The notes beneath the pieces are model-generated. The model saw nothing but the letters and a program-made list of their open reading frames with translations, was not told the origin of the DNA and did no database searches. 64,000 nucleotides of DNA from Kiloniella laminariae (GTDB lineage Bacteria > Pseudomonadota > Alphaproteobacteria > Kiloniellales > Kiloniellaceae). Positions 1-7,838 of the stretch are shown here, piece by piece. The translations under genes and the position numbers were made by a program. Location: contig NZ_JAPWGY010000004.1 in NCBI RefSeq assembly GCF_027214005.1, positions 124,001 through 188,000 of the forward strand, in the 5' to 3' direction. Every line of letters begins with the position of its first letter. Positions within the stretch are counted from its first letter, which is position 1.

Positions 1-90
1 AACAGTTTTGCTTTCAAATGCATTTCGCAGAGAGGTAAATTCCTGCCCGATCCGGTTGGCCAATAGAGAAAGTTTTTGCTCCAGGGACAT
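1..90 (-). CDS. Phage tail fibre-like protein, N-terminal fragment (runs off window)
   Basis: Reading leftward from an ATG at 90, the frame stays open to the window edge, giving 30 residues that begin MSLEQKLSLLANRIGQEF. The start closely resembles that of the next gene to the right (MSLQNSLTNFATRLATE), so the two look like paralogous tail-tip or fibre proteins in tandem. Only 2 bases separate this ATG from the upstream stop, which implies translational coupling in the late operon. The function is inferred from position and from the shared N-terminal pattern; the remainder lies outside the window. Confidence 0.6.
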   Translation of the reverse strand, partial: MSLEQKLSLLANRIGQEFTSLRNAFESKTV

Positions 91-92
91 GA

Positions 93-587
93 TCAGGCCA
101 GCCCGGCTTCAAAAACCGCGATCAGGTCAATATCGGGATTGCCGATATCCGTTTTGGCGACGGCATCGATGTTGGTCCGGGCATTGGCCTGCTCTGCCGG
201 CAGCAACCCTTGGGATGCTGTGTCGGTTCTGACCCGTTTGGCCTGGGCGGTCAGGATTGTTGCGATATCCCCGTCATTACTGGCCAGAGCCGTGGCAAGT
301 TCGCTCAGGGTATCCAGAGCGCCGGGAGCACCATTAACGAGGGCATCCCTGGCGGCAATGATTTCGGCATTGATTTTGGTCGAGGACCAGGTCGATGACA
401 GGGCTGTTGCCGTGTCGTTAATCCCGGTGGCTGTATCAATCAGGCCCTTCAGTTCGTTAATTGCGGCAACCAGGCTGGCTTTATCACTGGTCGAGAGCGA
501 GGCCAGTGCCCCCATCTGATTGCGCAGGTTGTTTGTTTCGGTCGCCAGACGGGTGGCAAAATTGGTGAGAGAATTCTGGAGGGACAT
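93..587 (-). CDS. Phage tail fibre-like structural protein
   Basis: The protein has 164 residues and is alanine-, threonine- and serine-rich. It contains the segment ALVNGAPGALDTLSELATAL (about 86-105), a pattern common in phage tail fibre and collar proteins, and INDTATALSSTWSSTKI (about 56-72), another tail-fibre-type repeat. No enzyme motif is visible. It ends IGNPDIDLIAVFEAGLA, a motif echoed at the end of the upstream gpR-like protein. The start overlaps the upstream stop by one base, so it is co-translated in the P2-like late operon. A virion tail role is likely; the exact position in the tail is not determinable from sequence. Confidence 0.6.
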   Translation of the reverse strand: MSLQNSLTNFATRLATETNNLRNQMGALASLSTSDKASLVAAINELKGLIDTATGINDTATALSSTWSSTKINAEIIAARDALVNGAPGALDTLSELATALASNDGDIATILTAQAKRVRTDTASQGLLPAEQANARTNIDAVAKTDIGNPDIDLIAVFEAGLA

Positions 588-1189
588 TATCCGTTTCCTT
601 GACTGATCAGGTTATCAAAAAGCACCACCAGATTGACCGCGGGATCCCCGATGGTTTCGCTCAGCCGGCTTTCGGTTTTATGGCTTGAATAAACACTTGT
701 CTGGCTGACTGTATCGTCATCAATCAGAACCCCGCCGGGCGGAGGAGGATCGGTTGGGTCGTCTGGATCAGGGATTGGCAGGACCAATCCGTCCGGCATC
801 CCGATCTTGTGGATATTGGGTTCTGGCAGAGAAGTGATTTCGTGGCCATCGGCAACCGGGGAAACAAGGATGTCTTCGCTTAGCGGGATCAGCAGGGAAA
901 CATCGGCCCGTTTATGATCCTGGATATCTATATGATAGCTGATGGCCTCCGGTTTCATATGTGGTTCGTGATCTTCCAGCCAGCTCAGGATGATAAAAAT
1001 CAGGCCGTTAAAATCACCGGTGAAGTCGACCAGGATCACATTGGCATCGTACCGGGTAGCAAAGGAAGGATCGTCGGGATCAAAGTGATGCTGGACCGAT
1101 CCTTTTTCGGCAAAGGTCAGCAGGTTCGCCGGATCAATGCCGATCGGATGTGCAATCAGGAAATCGCGTAGATCGGCAAGCTTTTTCAT
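587..1189 (-). CDS. P2 gpR-like tail completion protein with a C-terminal extension
   Basis: Residues 1 to about 130 follow the P2 gpR pattern: an N-terminal helix, FAEKGSV, ANVILVDFTGDFNGLIF, LSWLEDHEP, then a beta-rich half with SEDILVSP. In P2, gpR with gpS completes the tail so that it can join the head. P2 gpR is about 155 residues; this one has 200, the extra part being a proline/aspartate-rich linker (about 136-155) and a tail containing IDDDTVSQTSVYSSHK and ending IGDPAVNLVVLFDNLIS plus four residues. That tail resembles the fibre-like protein encoded next. It overlaps the holin gene stop by 4 bases. The family call is firm; the role of the extension is unknown. Confidence 0.78.
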   Translation of the reverse strand: MKKLADLRDFLIAHPIGIDPANLLTFAEKGSVQHHFDPDDPSFATRYDANVILVDFTGDFNGLIFIILSWLEDHEPHMKPEAISYHIDIQDHKRADVSLLIPLSEDILVSPVADGHEITSLPEPNIHKIGMPDGLVLPIPDPDDPTDPPPPGGVLIDDDTVSQTSVYSSHKTESRLSETIGDPAVNLVVLFDNLISQGNG

Positions 1190-1641
1190 TGATCCCCCAT
1201 CTGGGTTTTCCGTTTTTCAAAACTCCGGAACGATCCCAGGCCCAGCATGCCGGTCAGGATCACCGAGAGTTCCATCCATTCGATCACCGGGAGGTATTCC
1301 ATGGGGAAAAGCTGGGCATCGGCATAAAACGCCGTGACCTGCAGGGCAAAAACCAGAAAGGGATAGAGAATAAATTTATAGGCCAGGGCAATGCCGCAAA
1401 CCCAGCCGCAGAAGGGGCGCCAGCCGCCTTTGAAATTGCCGCCGTGCTGGGCTTCCATCCGGTTGATTTCCAGCTGACCGGTCAGGACTTTCAGATCGGC
1501 TTCAAGAAAGGCCAGATCGCCACGCTGTTCCAGGTTTTTCATATTCAACAGCGCTTCAGCCCGTTGCGCCGGATCCGGCCAGACCCGTTCGATAACCTTT
1601 TCGGCGACACCAAAGACCGCAGAGATCGGGTCAAAGGACAT
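1186..1641 (-). CDS. Phage holin of the 3-TM type
   Basis: The protein has 151 residues. The N-terminal half (1-70) is soluble and helical, and the C-terminal half carries hydrophobic segments beginning near GWVCGIALAYKFILYPFLV and again near LSVILTGMLGLGSF, ending in a basic RSFEKRKT tail. This is the layout of the 3TM holin family of alphaproteobacterial phages. Start chosen at ATG 1641 (MSFDPISAVFG), which overlaps the lysozyme stop by 11 bases; a longer upstream frame only reads through the lysozyme gene out of frame. It would form the membrane lesion that releases the lysozyme. A second candidate holin lies on the other side of the lysozyme. Confidence 0.7.
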   Translation of the reverse strand: MSFDPISAVFGVAEKVIERVWPDPAQRAEALLNMKNLEQRGDLAFLEADLKVLTGQLEINRMEAQHGGNFKGGWRPFCGWVCGIALAYKFILYPFLVFALQVTAFYADAQLFPMEYLPVIEWMELSVILTGMLGLGSFRSFEKRKTQMGDQ

Positions 1642-2200
1642 GGTCAGACCCCGCCATACCGACACGATTGAGCAGCCAGCCATATATAAAGGTTTCATCC
1701 TTTTCCCGGGCCTCGGCCAAGGCGATATACTTGGCGCCCTGCAGGGCGTTGAGCGCCCGATAAAGCACGGTTTCCCCTTCGCGCTGTCGCAAGTGCAGGT
1801 AGCGCTGAAGGGCGTCAATGGTGGCATTGCCGATCGCGCCGTCGACCACAAGGTCGGGATAGAGCTGTTGCTGTTTGTTAAAAGCGTTGAGGCTGCGTTG
1901 CAGAAATTTTGCCGCCCGACCGACGCCCATATTGACGCCGGTATCCGCCAGCTCTTCGGCAATGAGCGGCGACAGGCCGACGACGTGATCCAGTTTCAGG
2001 CTGTGCCAGTAAAGATCGCTGTAAATCCGGAAAGCCAGATCCCGCGGCAGATCGCGCATCGGGCCTTTGTAGCCGTAATTCCGGGCGACCTGTGCGGTGA
2101 TGCCATACTTGGTTTCGCCGCCGGAATCATCGGGGTTGTTGCTGTAACCCCCTTCAATTTCGATAATGCCGTCAATAAACCGTTGTTTAAGGTCGGTCAT
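1631..2200 (-). CDS. Phage endolysin, glycosyl hydrolase 108 family (N-acetylmuramidase)
   Basis: The 189-residue protein starts with FIDGIIEIEGGYSNNPDDSG, the GH108 signature in which the Glu of EGGY is the catalytic acid, followed by GGETKYGIT. The N-terminal GH108 domain covers about 1-95 and the rest (about 98-180, with VVDGAIGNATIDALQ) fits the peptidoglycan-binding domain usually paired with it. It cleaves the glycan strand of murein at the end of the lytic cycle. No signal peptide is visible, so export depends on a holin. It sits between two small membrane proteins, the normal lysis cassette position after gpX in P2-like phages. Confidence 0.85.
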   Translation of the reverse strand: MTDLKQRFIDGIIEIEGGYSNNPDDSGGETKYGITAQVARNYGYKGPMRDLPRDLAFRIYSDLYWHSLKLDHVVGLSPLIAEELADTGVNMGVGRAAKFLQRSLNAFNKQQQLYPDLVVDGAIGNATIDALQRYLHLRQREGETVLYRALNALQGAKYIALAEAREKDETFIYGWLLNRVGMAGSDHVL

Positions 2201-2372
2201 GCTGTTTTTCCTTTTCCAGGCGGTAATGCAGATATTTAAAAATAAGGTTGGTCATAAAGGTCAGCAGGGCGATGGTGACCCCGGCGAAGGCGACGAATTC
2301 GTTAACCGTGAGACCGAAAATAGTGGCTACACCCGAAGCGATATAGGCCGTGGTGGTCGGGATTTTTTCCAT
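2187..2372 (-). CDS. Phage holin, HP1/P2 gpY-like
   Basis: This protein of about 61 residues has two membrane segments (TAYIASGVATIFGLTV and EFVAFAGVTIALLTFMTNLIF) and ends in a charged tail (RLEKEKQHDRP), as in the HP1-type holins that follow gene X in P2-like phages. The start at 2372 is preferred because GGGA lies about 7 bases upstream; an ATG at 2384 inside gene X is an alternative. It overlaps the lysozyme start by 14 bases. Together with the other small membrane protein it may form a holin/antiholin pair, which is inference. Confidence 0.65.
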   Translation of the reverse strand: MEKIPTTTAYIASGVATIFGLTVNEFVAFAGVTIALLTFMTNLIFKYLHYRLEKEKQHDRP

Positions 2373-2374
2373 AT

Positions 2375-2605
2375 TCAGTCCCATAATTTTATCGTTTTTT
2401 TTTCTGCCCGATCTGGTCCTTTAGCCTGGTCTGGCGCAGGCAGGGTGAGGGTCAGGCCAATCGGCAGGATGGTGCCGCGAGCGGCCAGACCGGGGTTGGC
2501 TTCCAGCACCTTTTCGACCATGGATGAGCCGCCGTAATGCCGAAAACAGATCGCATCGACGCTGTCGTTTTGTTGGCTGATGATGGTGATGGTTGATCCC
2601 GGCAT
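2375..2605 (-). CDS. Phage tail protein X (P2 gpX-like)
   Basis: The 76-residue protein has the LysM-like pattern of P2 gpX: residues around DSVDAICFRHYG, VEKVLEANPGLA and GTILPIGLTLTLP. It is a small tail structural component. It shares one base with the stop of the upstream head completion gene, and lies between L and the lysis genes exactly as in P2. It ends KKTIKLWD with no extension. Confidence 0.85.
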   Translation of the reverse strand: MPGSTITIISQQNDSVDAICFRHYGGSSMVEKVLEANPGLAARGTILPIGLTLTLPAPDQAKGPDRAEKKTIKLWD

Positions 2606-3066
2606 CAGATCAGCTCGATCACACTGCGCGGGCGGTTCATCAGCCGGGACAGGGCTTCGCGCGAGTACTGGAAATAATCATCGGCAGGCAGTTCGACCGT
2701 ATCAGCCTTGTCCCGTCCAGATTTGGTGCTGTCGTAATCGCGCCGGGTTGATATCAGCAGGGCACGAGCCCGGTTAAACACCGCGGATCTGTAGAGGTGG
2801 ACTTTTTCCGAAAGGCCGTCATAGAGCTGCGCCGGCACATCAGCCAGCGTTGTGTAGGTCAGCCCGGCCCGCCAGCTGGCGAGATCGTGGTTGATTTCGA
2901 TCATCGCCTGGCGCAGCAAGGCCACCAGCCGGGTGGCCTCATTGTCGTTGCCCAGGGCCATGTCCGCCTTGAATGCAGCAAGTTCCAGGACCGGATAAAA
3001 ACCATCGTTGGCAAGGGTTTCACTGGTTCCAGGATTGCTGTGGCTGCTGGGGACAAACGTGGACAT
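2605..3066 (-). CDS. Phage head completion/stabilisation protein (P2 gpL-like)
   Basis: This protein of about 153 residues matches gpL in its core: FYPVLELAAFKADMAL, then EATRLVALLRQAMIEINHDLASW, then LYRSAVFNRARALLIS, and DYFQYSREALSRLMNRPRSVIELI at the C terminus. gpL binds the portal and completes DNA-filled heads before tail joining. Start taken at ATG 3066; an in-frame GTG at 3075 is possible. It lies between the gpM-like terminase subunit and gpX as expected, but is separated from gpM by about 130 bases that hold a strong hairpin. Confidence 0.85.
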   Translation of the reverse strand: MSTFVPSSHSNPGTSETLANDGFYPVLELAAFKADMALGNDNEATRLVALLRQAMIEINHDLASWRAGLTYTTLADVPAQLYDGLSEKVHLYRSAVFNRARALLISTRRDYDSTKSGRDKADTVELPADDYFQYSREALSRLMNRPRSVIELI

Positions 3067-3089
3067 CAAGATCACACCATCTGCTGGTT

Positions 3090-3154
3090 AAAAAAAATGG
3101 CGACGGGACAGAAAAGAGATCTTCGGGGGAAAATCTTTTCTTCTGTCGCCGTCG
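3090..3154 (-). terminator. Intrinsic terminator-like hairpin between capsid genes M and L
   Basis: On the minus strand, arms 3154-3133 and 3120-3100 pair over about 20 bp with small bulges, around a 12-base loop (3132-3121). Two bases later comes a run of eight T (plus-strand A run 3090-3097). Orientation and U-tract place termination after gene M and before gene L, inside an operon that P2 transcribes as one unit. It may therefore attenuate, or mark a transcript processing point. Seen directly in the sequence; activity untested. Confidence 0.6.
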
Positions 3155-3195
3155 CACCGGGGGGAACCTCGTTAAACAACGACAGGGGAAACCCC

Positions 3196-3930
3196 TTATT
3201 TTTTAGCCTTCGTCGGCTGGGGAACTGGTTTTTGTTTCGGGTCCGGTTCAGAAGCGGTTGCGGGTTCCTCTTGCGAGGGCTTGAGCAACTTTTCCAACTG
3301 TCCGATTTTGGTTTTAACGCCACATTTTGGATTGAGGTCGAAAGCCGCTTTCAGGTTTTCCAGGGCCAGTTCAGGATTGCTGTCATACAGCAGATATCCC
3401 AGATACTTGAAAGCCTTGCTGCGAACTTCATCGGGCATATCAGTGCCGTCGGTCAGGGCAAAGGCTTCGTTCATCGCATCGATATAGGTCAGAGCCAGAT
3501 CACCTGTCGGCTGCAGCTGTTCCACCTGATCGGCGATTTCTTCCAGCACCAGCGTTGCGGCTGAGCGGGCAAATCGTTCGGGCAGTTGCAGATCGTGTTC
3601 CAGAACATAACTGGCCAGCTGCAAGGCACCGGAGAGATCGCCGACGTCAAAGCGCCAGACCATAACCGTGGTCACAACCAGATCCTGCAGCCCGGTACCC
3701 GCGGCCAGAATGCCATCAACATAACCCTCGTATTCTGGCAGGAATTCGCGTTTCTTGATGATCTTCTGGTTGCGCGACTGGATGCTTTTAAGAATAACTT
3801 CATGGGCACGCAGCCGGGCCAGCATCTGGTCGGTGGTGCTGCCATGAACGCGGTTCTGACCTTTTTCCTTTGAGGCCCCGGCTGAAATTTCAGCCGTGAC
3901 CTTTTCAAAGTGTTTGCGGGCAAGTGACAT
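3196..3930 (-). CDS. Phage terminase endonuclease subunit (P2 gpM-like, small subunit)
   Basis: The 244-residue protein starts MSLARKHFEKVTAEI, as gpM proteins do, then has LRAHEVILKSIQSRNQKIIKKREFLP (split here across residues about 43-68), GYVDGILA, and VVTTVMVWRFDVGD. The C terminus (about 210-244) is a lysine/proline-rich tail. In P2, gpM and gpP form the terminase that cuts cos DNA and packages it into proheads. It is preceded by the capsid gene and followed by a hairpin, then gpL. Confidence 0.85.
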   Translation of the reverse strand: MSLARKHFEKVTAEISAGASKEKGQNRVHGSTTDQMLARLRAHEVILKSIQSRNQKIIKKREFLPEYEGYVDGILAAGTGLQDLVVTTVMVWRFDVGDLSGALQLASYVLEHDLQLPERFARSAATLVLEEIADQVEQLQPTGDLALTYIDAMNEAFALTDGTDMPDEVRSKAFKYLGYLLYDSNPELALENLKAAFDLNPKCGVKTKIGQLEKLLKPSQEEPATASEPDPKQKPVPQPTKAKK

Positions 3931-3976
3931 TGGTGTTCCCCTTTTAATCTGTGATGGCCTGATGGTGCCGGGTCAA

Positions 3977-4993
3977 TCAGATCCAGCCATCATTGGTGGC
4001 GTTTGGCGTCTGGATGCCGTCGATAATGCAGCAGGCACCCAGTTCCTCGATCACATAGTCCTCGTTGACCGACTGGTAATCCTCGATCCTGTCGCGTTTG
4101 GCGTTGTCCGTGATCGTGCGGCGGCGCGATCCTTCCTGGTAATAGATCGAGAGGTTGTTCAATGGCGTGACCATGACCGATTTTGCCGGGAAGAACGGCA
4201 CCGTCATGGTGCGCTTGCCGCCCAGTTGCTTGTTCGCAAGAAGGGTCTGCAGGGCATTGCGTTCGGTCGGCGCCGGGTTGTTATCAACCAGGGACAGATA
4301 TTTATCGTGCAACAGGTCGCGCCCGCAGATCACCACCAGATCGGTGCCTTCGCGGAACCAGGGGTCGATCAGGGAGCCGACGATATCGTAGACGGCAGCA
4401 TCAATGTTTTTGTAATCATTGCCGCCGATATCGCCGACCTTGACGTTGTTCAGGACACGGGCGGGGGCTTTAACACGCATTTCCTGGATCCAGCCGATGT
4501 TGACATCCTGGAGCAGCGGATTTGTTGCCAGATCGGTATCTGTCGCGTGGCTGGTACCGTTAAAGCCGATCATCATGCGATCGCGGGCAATCTGCTCGAT
4601 GACCTGGTTGCGCATCCGTTCCTGAAAGTCCGGGAACTTGGCCCAGAGATCGACAGTAGAATACTTGATATAGCTGTCGAAATCGGTTTTGAAACATTCG
4701 TAACCGTCATCTTCGAGTTCATGAATATCGCGGGGGGTGCGGTCAGAAGAACTTGTATTGGTACGGCTGGCAATTGGCCCGGAGGTGCCGAGACGCAGTT
4801 TTTCCCCTTTGATTTCATCAACCGGAACAATATTGATGGATTTTAGAAAGTCGGAGCTTTCCTGAATCCGGTTTTCCAGTTTCTGTTCGATCGTCGGGTT
4901 GACCGCGAACTGTCTGGTCGGGTCGGTGACCCCGTTGATCTGGGCGATCTGCTGTGTGTAAGCATCAAAAATAACGCGGGATTCGTTTTTCAT
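3977..4993 (-). CDS. Phage major capsid protein (P2 gpN-like)
   Basis: The 338 residues match the P2 gpN family in length and layout: start MKNESRVIFDAYTQQIAQ, FAVNPTIEQKLENRIQESSDFL, a DLVVICGRDLLHDKYL segment near residue 215, and FFPAKSVMVTPLNNLSIYYQ near 270. gpN builds the icosahedral shell on the gpO scaffold. The N-terminal 30 or so residues are probably trimmed by the scaffold protease, as in P2 (inference). It is placed between O and M. Confidence 0.9.
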   Translation of the reverse strand: MKNESRVIFDAYTQQIAQINGVTDPTRQFAVNPTIEQKLENRIQESSDFLKSINIVPVDEIKGEKLRLGTSGPIASRTNTSSSDRTPRDIHELEDDGYECFKTDFDSYIKYSTVDLWAKFPDFQERMRNQVIEQIARDRMMIGFNGTSHATDTDLATNPLLQDVNIGWIQEMRVKAPARVLNNVKVGDIGGNDYKNIDAAVYDIVGSLIDPWFREGTDLVVICGRDLLHDKYLSLVDNNPAPTERNALQTLLANKQLGGKRTMTVPFFPAKSVMVTPLNNLSIYYQEGSRRRTITDNAKRDRIEDYQSVNEDYVIEELGACCIIDGIQTPNATNDGWI

Positions 4994-5052
4994 GTCAGTT
5001 TCCGGTTTCCGGTTGGGGGCAGCGTCGTGTCTGTCTGGGCAAAGGCGTGGCG

Positions 5053-5871
5053 TTAACAGTCGGTCAGGGCGTGTTCGCCGGTACCGTCAGAGGCCGGGCG
5101 GTGGAGATGATCGCCGGCGGGTTGTTTTGAAAGTTTGGTCAGGTTGTCGACCTCTGCCGACAGGCTGGTGATCCGGGCGGACAGCTTGGTGATATCAACC
5201 GTTGCCGCCTTGTCTTCGTTCTGTTTCTGCAGATCGGAAATTGTGCTGGCGCAGAGGGTGATGGCTTCTTGCAACTCGGCAAAAGCTTTTTTATCTGTTT
5301 TCTCAGAAGCGCCGATCATCCCTTTGATTTTTGAGAGCAAAGTTGGTTTGATTTCTTCGTCATCTGCGCTGTCGTCGGCAAAGTCCAGGTCATCTACTTC
5401 GATGGTATCGGTCAAAATCGAATCAGGAAGGTCAGATCCTTTGGAGAACTTTTCTTTGTTTTCCAGACAGAACTTGATCATTTCAGTGCCGATCGAGGCT
5501 GGACTATCCGTTACGGACAATCCCATCAGGTAGGCCTGGTTCGTGTCTGAAAATTTAGGATTCAATTCGATCGAGGAATAAACTTTCTGACCCCGCTTGT
5601 TCAGTTCGATCAGGTCGGCAGTCGGAGCAATCTGGGCCAGCAACACGCGCTTTCCATCTGGTCCGTCTTCTGCTTTGAGGCCGATTACATCACCGTAGGC
5701 CTTGAAAGGACCGTCCGGCATAATCGATCGGTAATGTTCCAGCCAGACCCGGGCCCCATAGGTTTGCGGGTTGTAATTCGCGGCCATCTGATTGATCTGT
5801 TCCGGGCTGATTTCCCGGCCATCAACGGTTTTTCCAGAAGTGGCGACACGGAAGAATTTGGATTTAAGCAT
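5053..5871 (-). CDS. Phage capsid scaffolding protein with protease domain (P2 gpO-like)
   Basis: The 272-residue protein opens with SKFFRVATSGKTVDGREI, the gpO pattern. It also carries ARVWLEHYRSIMPDG (His near residue 46), KVYSSIELNPKF (Ser near 99) and LMGLSVTDSPASIGTEM (near 117), consistent with the His-Ser-Asp catalytic centre of gpO. The second half (about 130-255) is acidic and then coiled-coil-like, the scaffold part. gpO assembles and then cleaves capsid proteins. It is the first gene of the leftward late operon, divergent from the terminase gene. Confidence 0.87.
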   Translation of the reverse strand: MLKSKFFRVATSGKTVDGREISPEQINQMAANYNPQTYGARVWLEHYRSIMPDGPFKAYGDVIGLKAEDGPDGKRVLLAQIAPTADLIELNKRGQKVYSSIELNPKFSDTNQAYLMGLSVTDSPASIGTEMIKFCLENKEKFSKGSDLPDSILTDTIEVDDLDFADDSADDEEIKPTLLSKIKGMIGASEKTDKKAFAELQEAITLCASTISDLQKQNEDKAATVDITKLSARITSLSAEVDNLTKLSKQPAGDHLHRPASDGTGEHALTDC

Positions 5872-6023
5872 GTTTGAGGTGCCTTGTTTGTCGGAACAGG
5901 AGGATCAATTTCACCTCATGGTCGCGGCAAAGCGTAGAAAACATCAAACATTGCCGGGTTGGATTGCGCCAATCCAACCAGCACCCGCGGTTTAAATGTC
6001 AGACATGTCGTTAATTTGAGGGC
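5872..6023. promoter_or_regulatory. Divergent late promoter region between scaffold O and terminase P
   Basis: These 152 bases separate two divergent phage late operons (O leftward, P rightward). In P2 the matching interval holds the two late promoters PP and PO, activated by the Ogr zinc-finger protein. No clear -35/-10 pair stands out here, which fits activator-dependent late promoters. The assignment is by position only. Confidence 0.45.
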
Positions 6024-7838
6024 ATGACCGAAAAGACAAGATCGCCAGATCAAAACCCAGATCAAAACGTTGTTGCCCACAATGCCCGCATACAGGCCCG
6101 TACCCTGTACTGGCAGGGCTATACGATTATGGAAATCTCCAAGGCCCTCAATCTGGCCTATCCCACGGTTGACAGCTGGAAGCGCCGGGACAAGTGGGAT
6201 GAGGCCACGGTTGCAGTTCAAGTAGAAGCCAACATTCACCTGCGTGTCAATCAGCTGATTATGAAGGCTGAGAAAAGCGAGGGCGATTATCGTGAAATCG
6301 ATAATCTGACCAAGGTGTTGGAACGCACCGCCCGGATTGTCCGCTATGCCGAAGGCGGCAAGGAATCTGATCTGAACCCCAAGATCAAGAATCGCAACAG
6401 CGGCAAAAAGAAAAAACCGGACGAGACAAAAAACGCGCTGAGTGAAGAACAGGTCGAGGCCCTGGTCACCGATTTTGACAAGAACCTTTTTGGTCATCAG
6501 CGAAAATGGCGCCGGGCCCGGAAAAAATACCGGCTGCGCAATATCCTGAAATCCCGGCAGATCGGCGCCACCTGGTACTTTGCCCGCGAAGCTTTTGTTG
6601 ATGCCATCACCACCGGTGACAACCAGATTTTTCTCTCGGCGTCAAAAGCCCAGGCCCATGTGTTCAAGGAATACATCATCCAGTGGGTCAAGGAAGTCTG
6701 CGATGTGACCCTGCGCGGTGATCCGATCAAACTGTGGAACGGGGCGACGCTGTATTTTCTGGGCACCAATTCCAGAACCGCCCAGTCCTATCACGGGCAC
6801 CTGTACATGGATGAATATTTCTGGATCCCGCGTTTTGCCGAATTCAGAAAAGTCGCTTCGGGCATGGCGGTTCACAAAAAATGGACCCAGACCTATTTTT
6901 CTACCCCCTCGACCATTGGTCACCAGGCCTATCCTTTCTGGTCTGGCGAAGCCTGGAACAAGGGCAAGGACCAGGCTGACAAGGTCCAGATCGATATCAG
7001 TCACACCGCCTTGAAAAGCGGGGTTCTCTGCGACGACGGCCAGTGGCGGCAGATCGTTACGGTCGAGGATGCGGCGCAAGCCGGCTGTGATCTGTTTGAC
7101 CTGGTGTCGCTGAAACTGGAATACAACGAACACGACTATCAGAATCTCTTCATGTGTCAGTTCGTTGACGACCACGTCAGCTTTTTCAAAATGAGCCAGC
7201 TGGAAAAGTGCATGGTCGATACCTGGACCGCCTGGCGCGACGTGGATTTTACCTCCTTGCGGCCCTATGGCGATCTGCCGGTCTGGATCGGTTATGACCC
7301 CAGCCGTTTCAAGGACGACGCCAGTGTTGTGGTGATCGCGCCGCCGGCGGTACCGGGCGGCAAGTACCGCATACTGGAACGGGTAAAATGGAAAGACACC
7401 GATTTTGAAACCCAGGCCAACGGTATCAAGCGCCTGACCGAAAAATATAACGTGGTCCATATCGGCATTGATACCAGCACCATCGGCCTGGGCGTGTTCG
7501 AGCTGGTGCAGAAGTTCTTTCCCCGGGCGGTGTCGATTTCCTATTCGGTCGAGGTCAAGAACCGCCTTGTGCTCAAAGCCTATCAGGTCATCAGCCGGCG
7601 CCGGCTGGAATTTGACAGCGGTTGGTCCGATCTGGCCATGGCTTTTATGACCATCCGCAAAACCGCGACGGCTTCGGGCCGTCAGACCACCTTTCAGGCC
7701 AGCCGAACCAGTGAAACCGGACATGCCGATGAAGCCTGGGCGGTGATGCATGCCCTGCAGGCCGAAGGCATCACCGCGATTGATGAGCCCGGCGACAACC
7801 CCGTTTCTTTTATGGAGATTTTTGATGGTAACGATTAA
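6024..7838 (+). CDS. Phage terminase ATPase (large) subunit (P2 gpP-like)
   Basis: The 604-residue protein has an N-terminal helix-turn-helix (about 33-55, YTIMEISKALNLAYPTVDSW) for binding the cos region. An adenosine-binding motif follows at about 176-183 (KSRQIGAT), then a Walker B (LYMDEYF, about 259-265). The C-terminal nuclease-like half has acidic residues at IGYDPSR (about 422) and GIDTS (about 480). It is the packaging motor and endonuclease partner of gpM. Start at ATG 6024 with GAGG just upstream. Its end overlaps the portal gene start by 14 bases, the usual P-Q arrangement. Confidence 0.92.
   Translation: MTEKTRSPDQNPDQNVVAHNARIQARTLYWQGYTIMEISKALNLAYPTVDSWKRRDKWDEATVAVQVEANIHLRVNQLIMKAEKSEGDYREIDNLTKVLERTARIVRYAEGGKESDLNPKIKNRNSGKKKKPDETKNALSEEQVEALVTDFDKNLFGHQRKWRRARKKYRLRNILKSRQIGATWYFAREAFVDAITTGDNQIFLSASKAQAHVFKEYIIQWVKEVCDVTLRGDPIKLWNGATLYFLGTNSRTAQSYHGHLYMDEYFWIPRFAEFRKVASGMAVHKKWTQTYFSTPSTIGHQAYPFWSGEAWNKGKDQADKVQIDISHTALKSGVLCDDGQWRQIVTVEDAAQAGCDLFDLVSLKLEYNEHDYQNLFMCQFVDDHVSFFKMSQLEKCMVDTWTAWRDVDFTSLRPYGDLPVWIGYDPSRFKDDASVVVIAPPAVPGGKYRILERVKWKDTDFETQANGIKRLTEKYNVVHIGIDTSTIGLGVFELVQKFFPRAVSISYSVEVKNRLVLKAYQVISRRRLEFDSGWSDLAMAFMTIRKTATASGRQTTFQASRTSETGHADEAWAVMHALQAEGITAIDEPGDNPVSFMEIFDGND

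Noticed and set aside
6642-7751. 369-codon leftward frame opposite the terminase gene
   Set aside because: It is a shadow of the GC-rich terminase gene; the sense strand has full gpP motifs.
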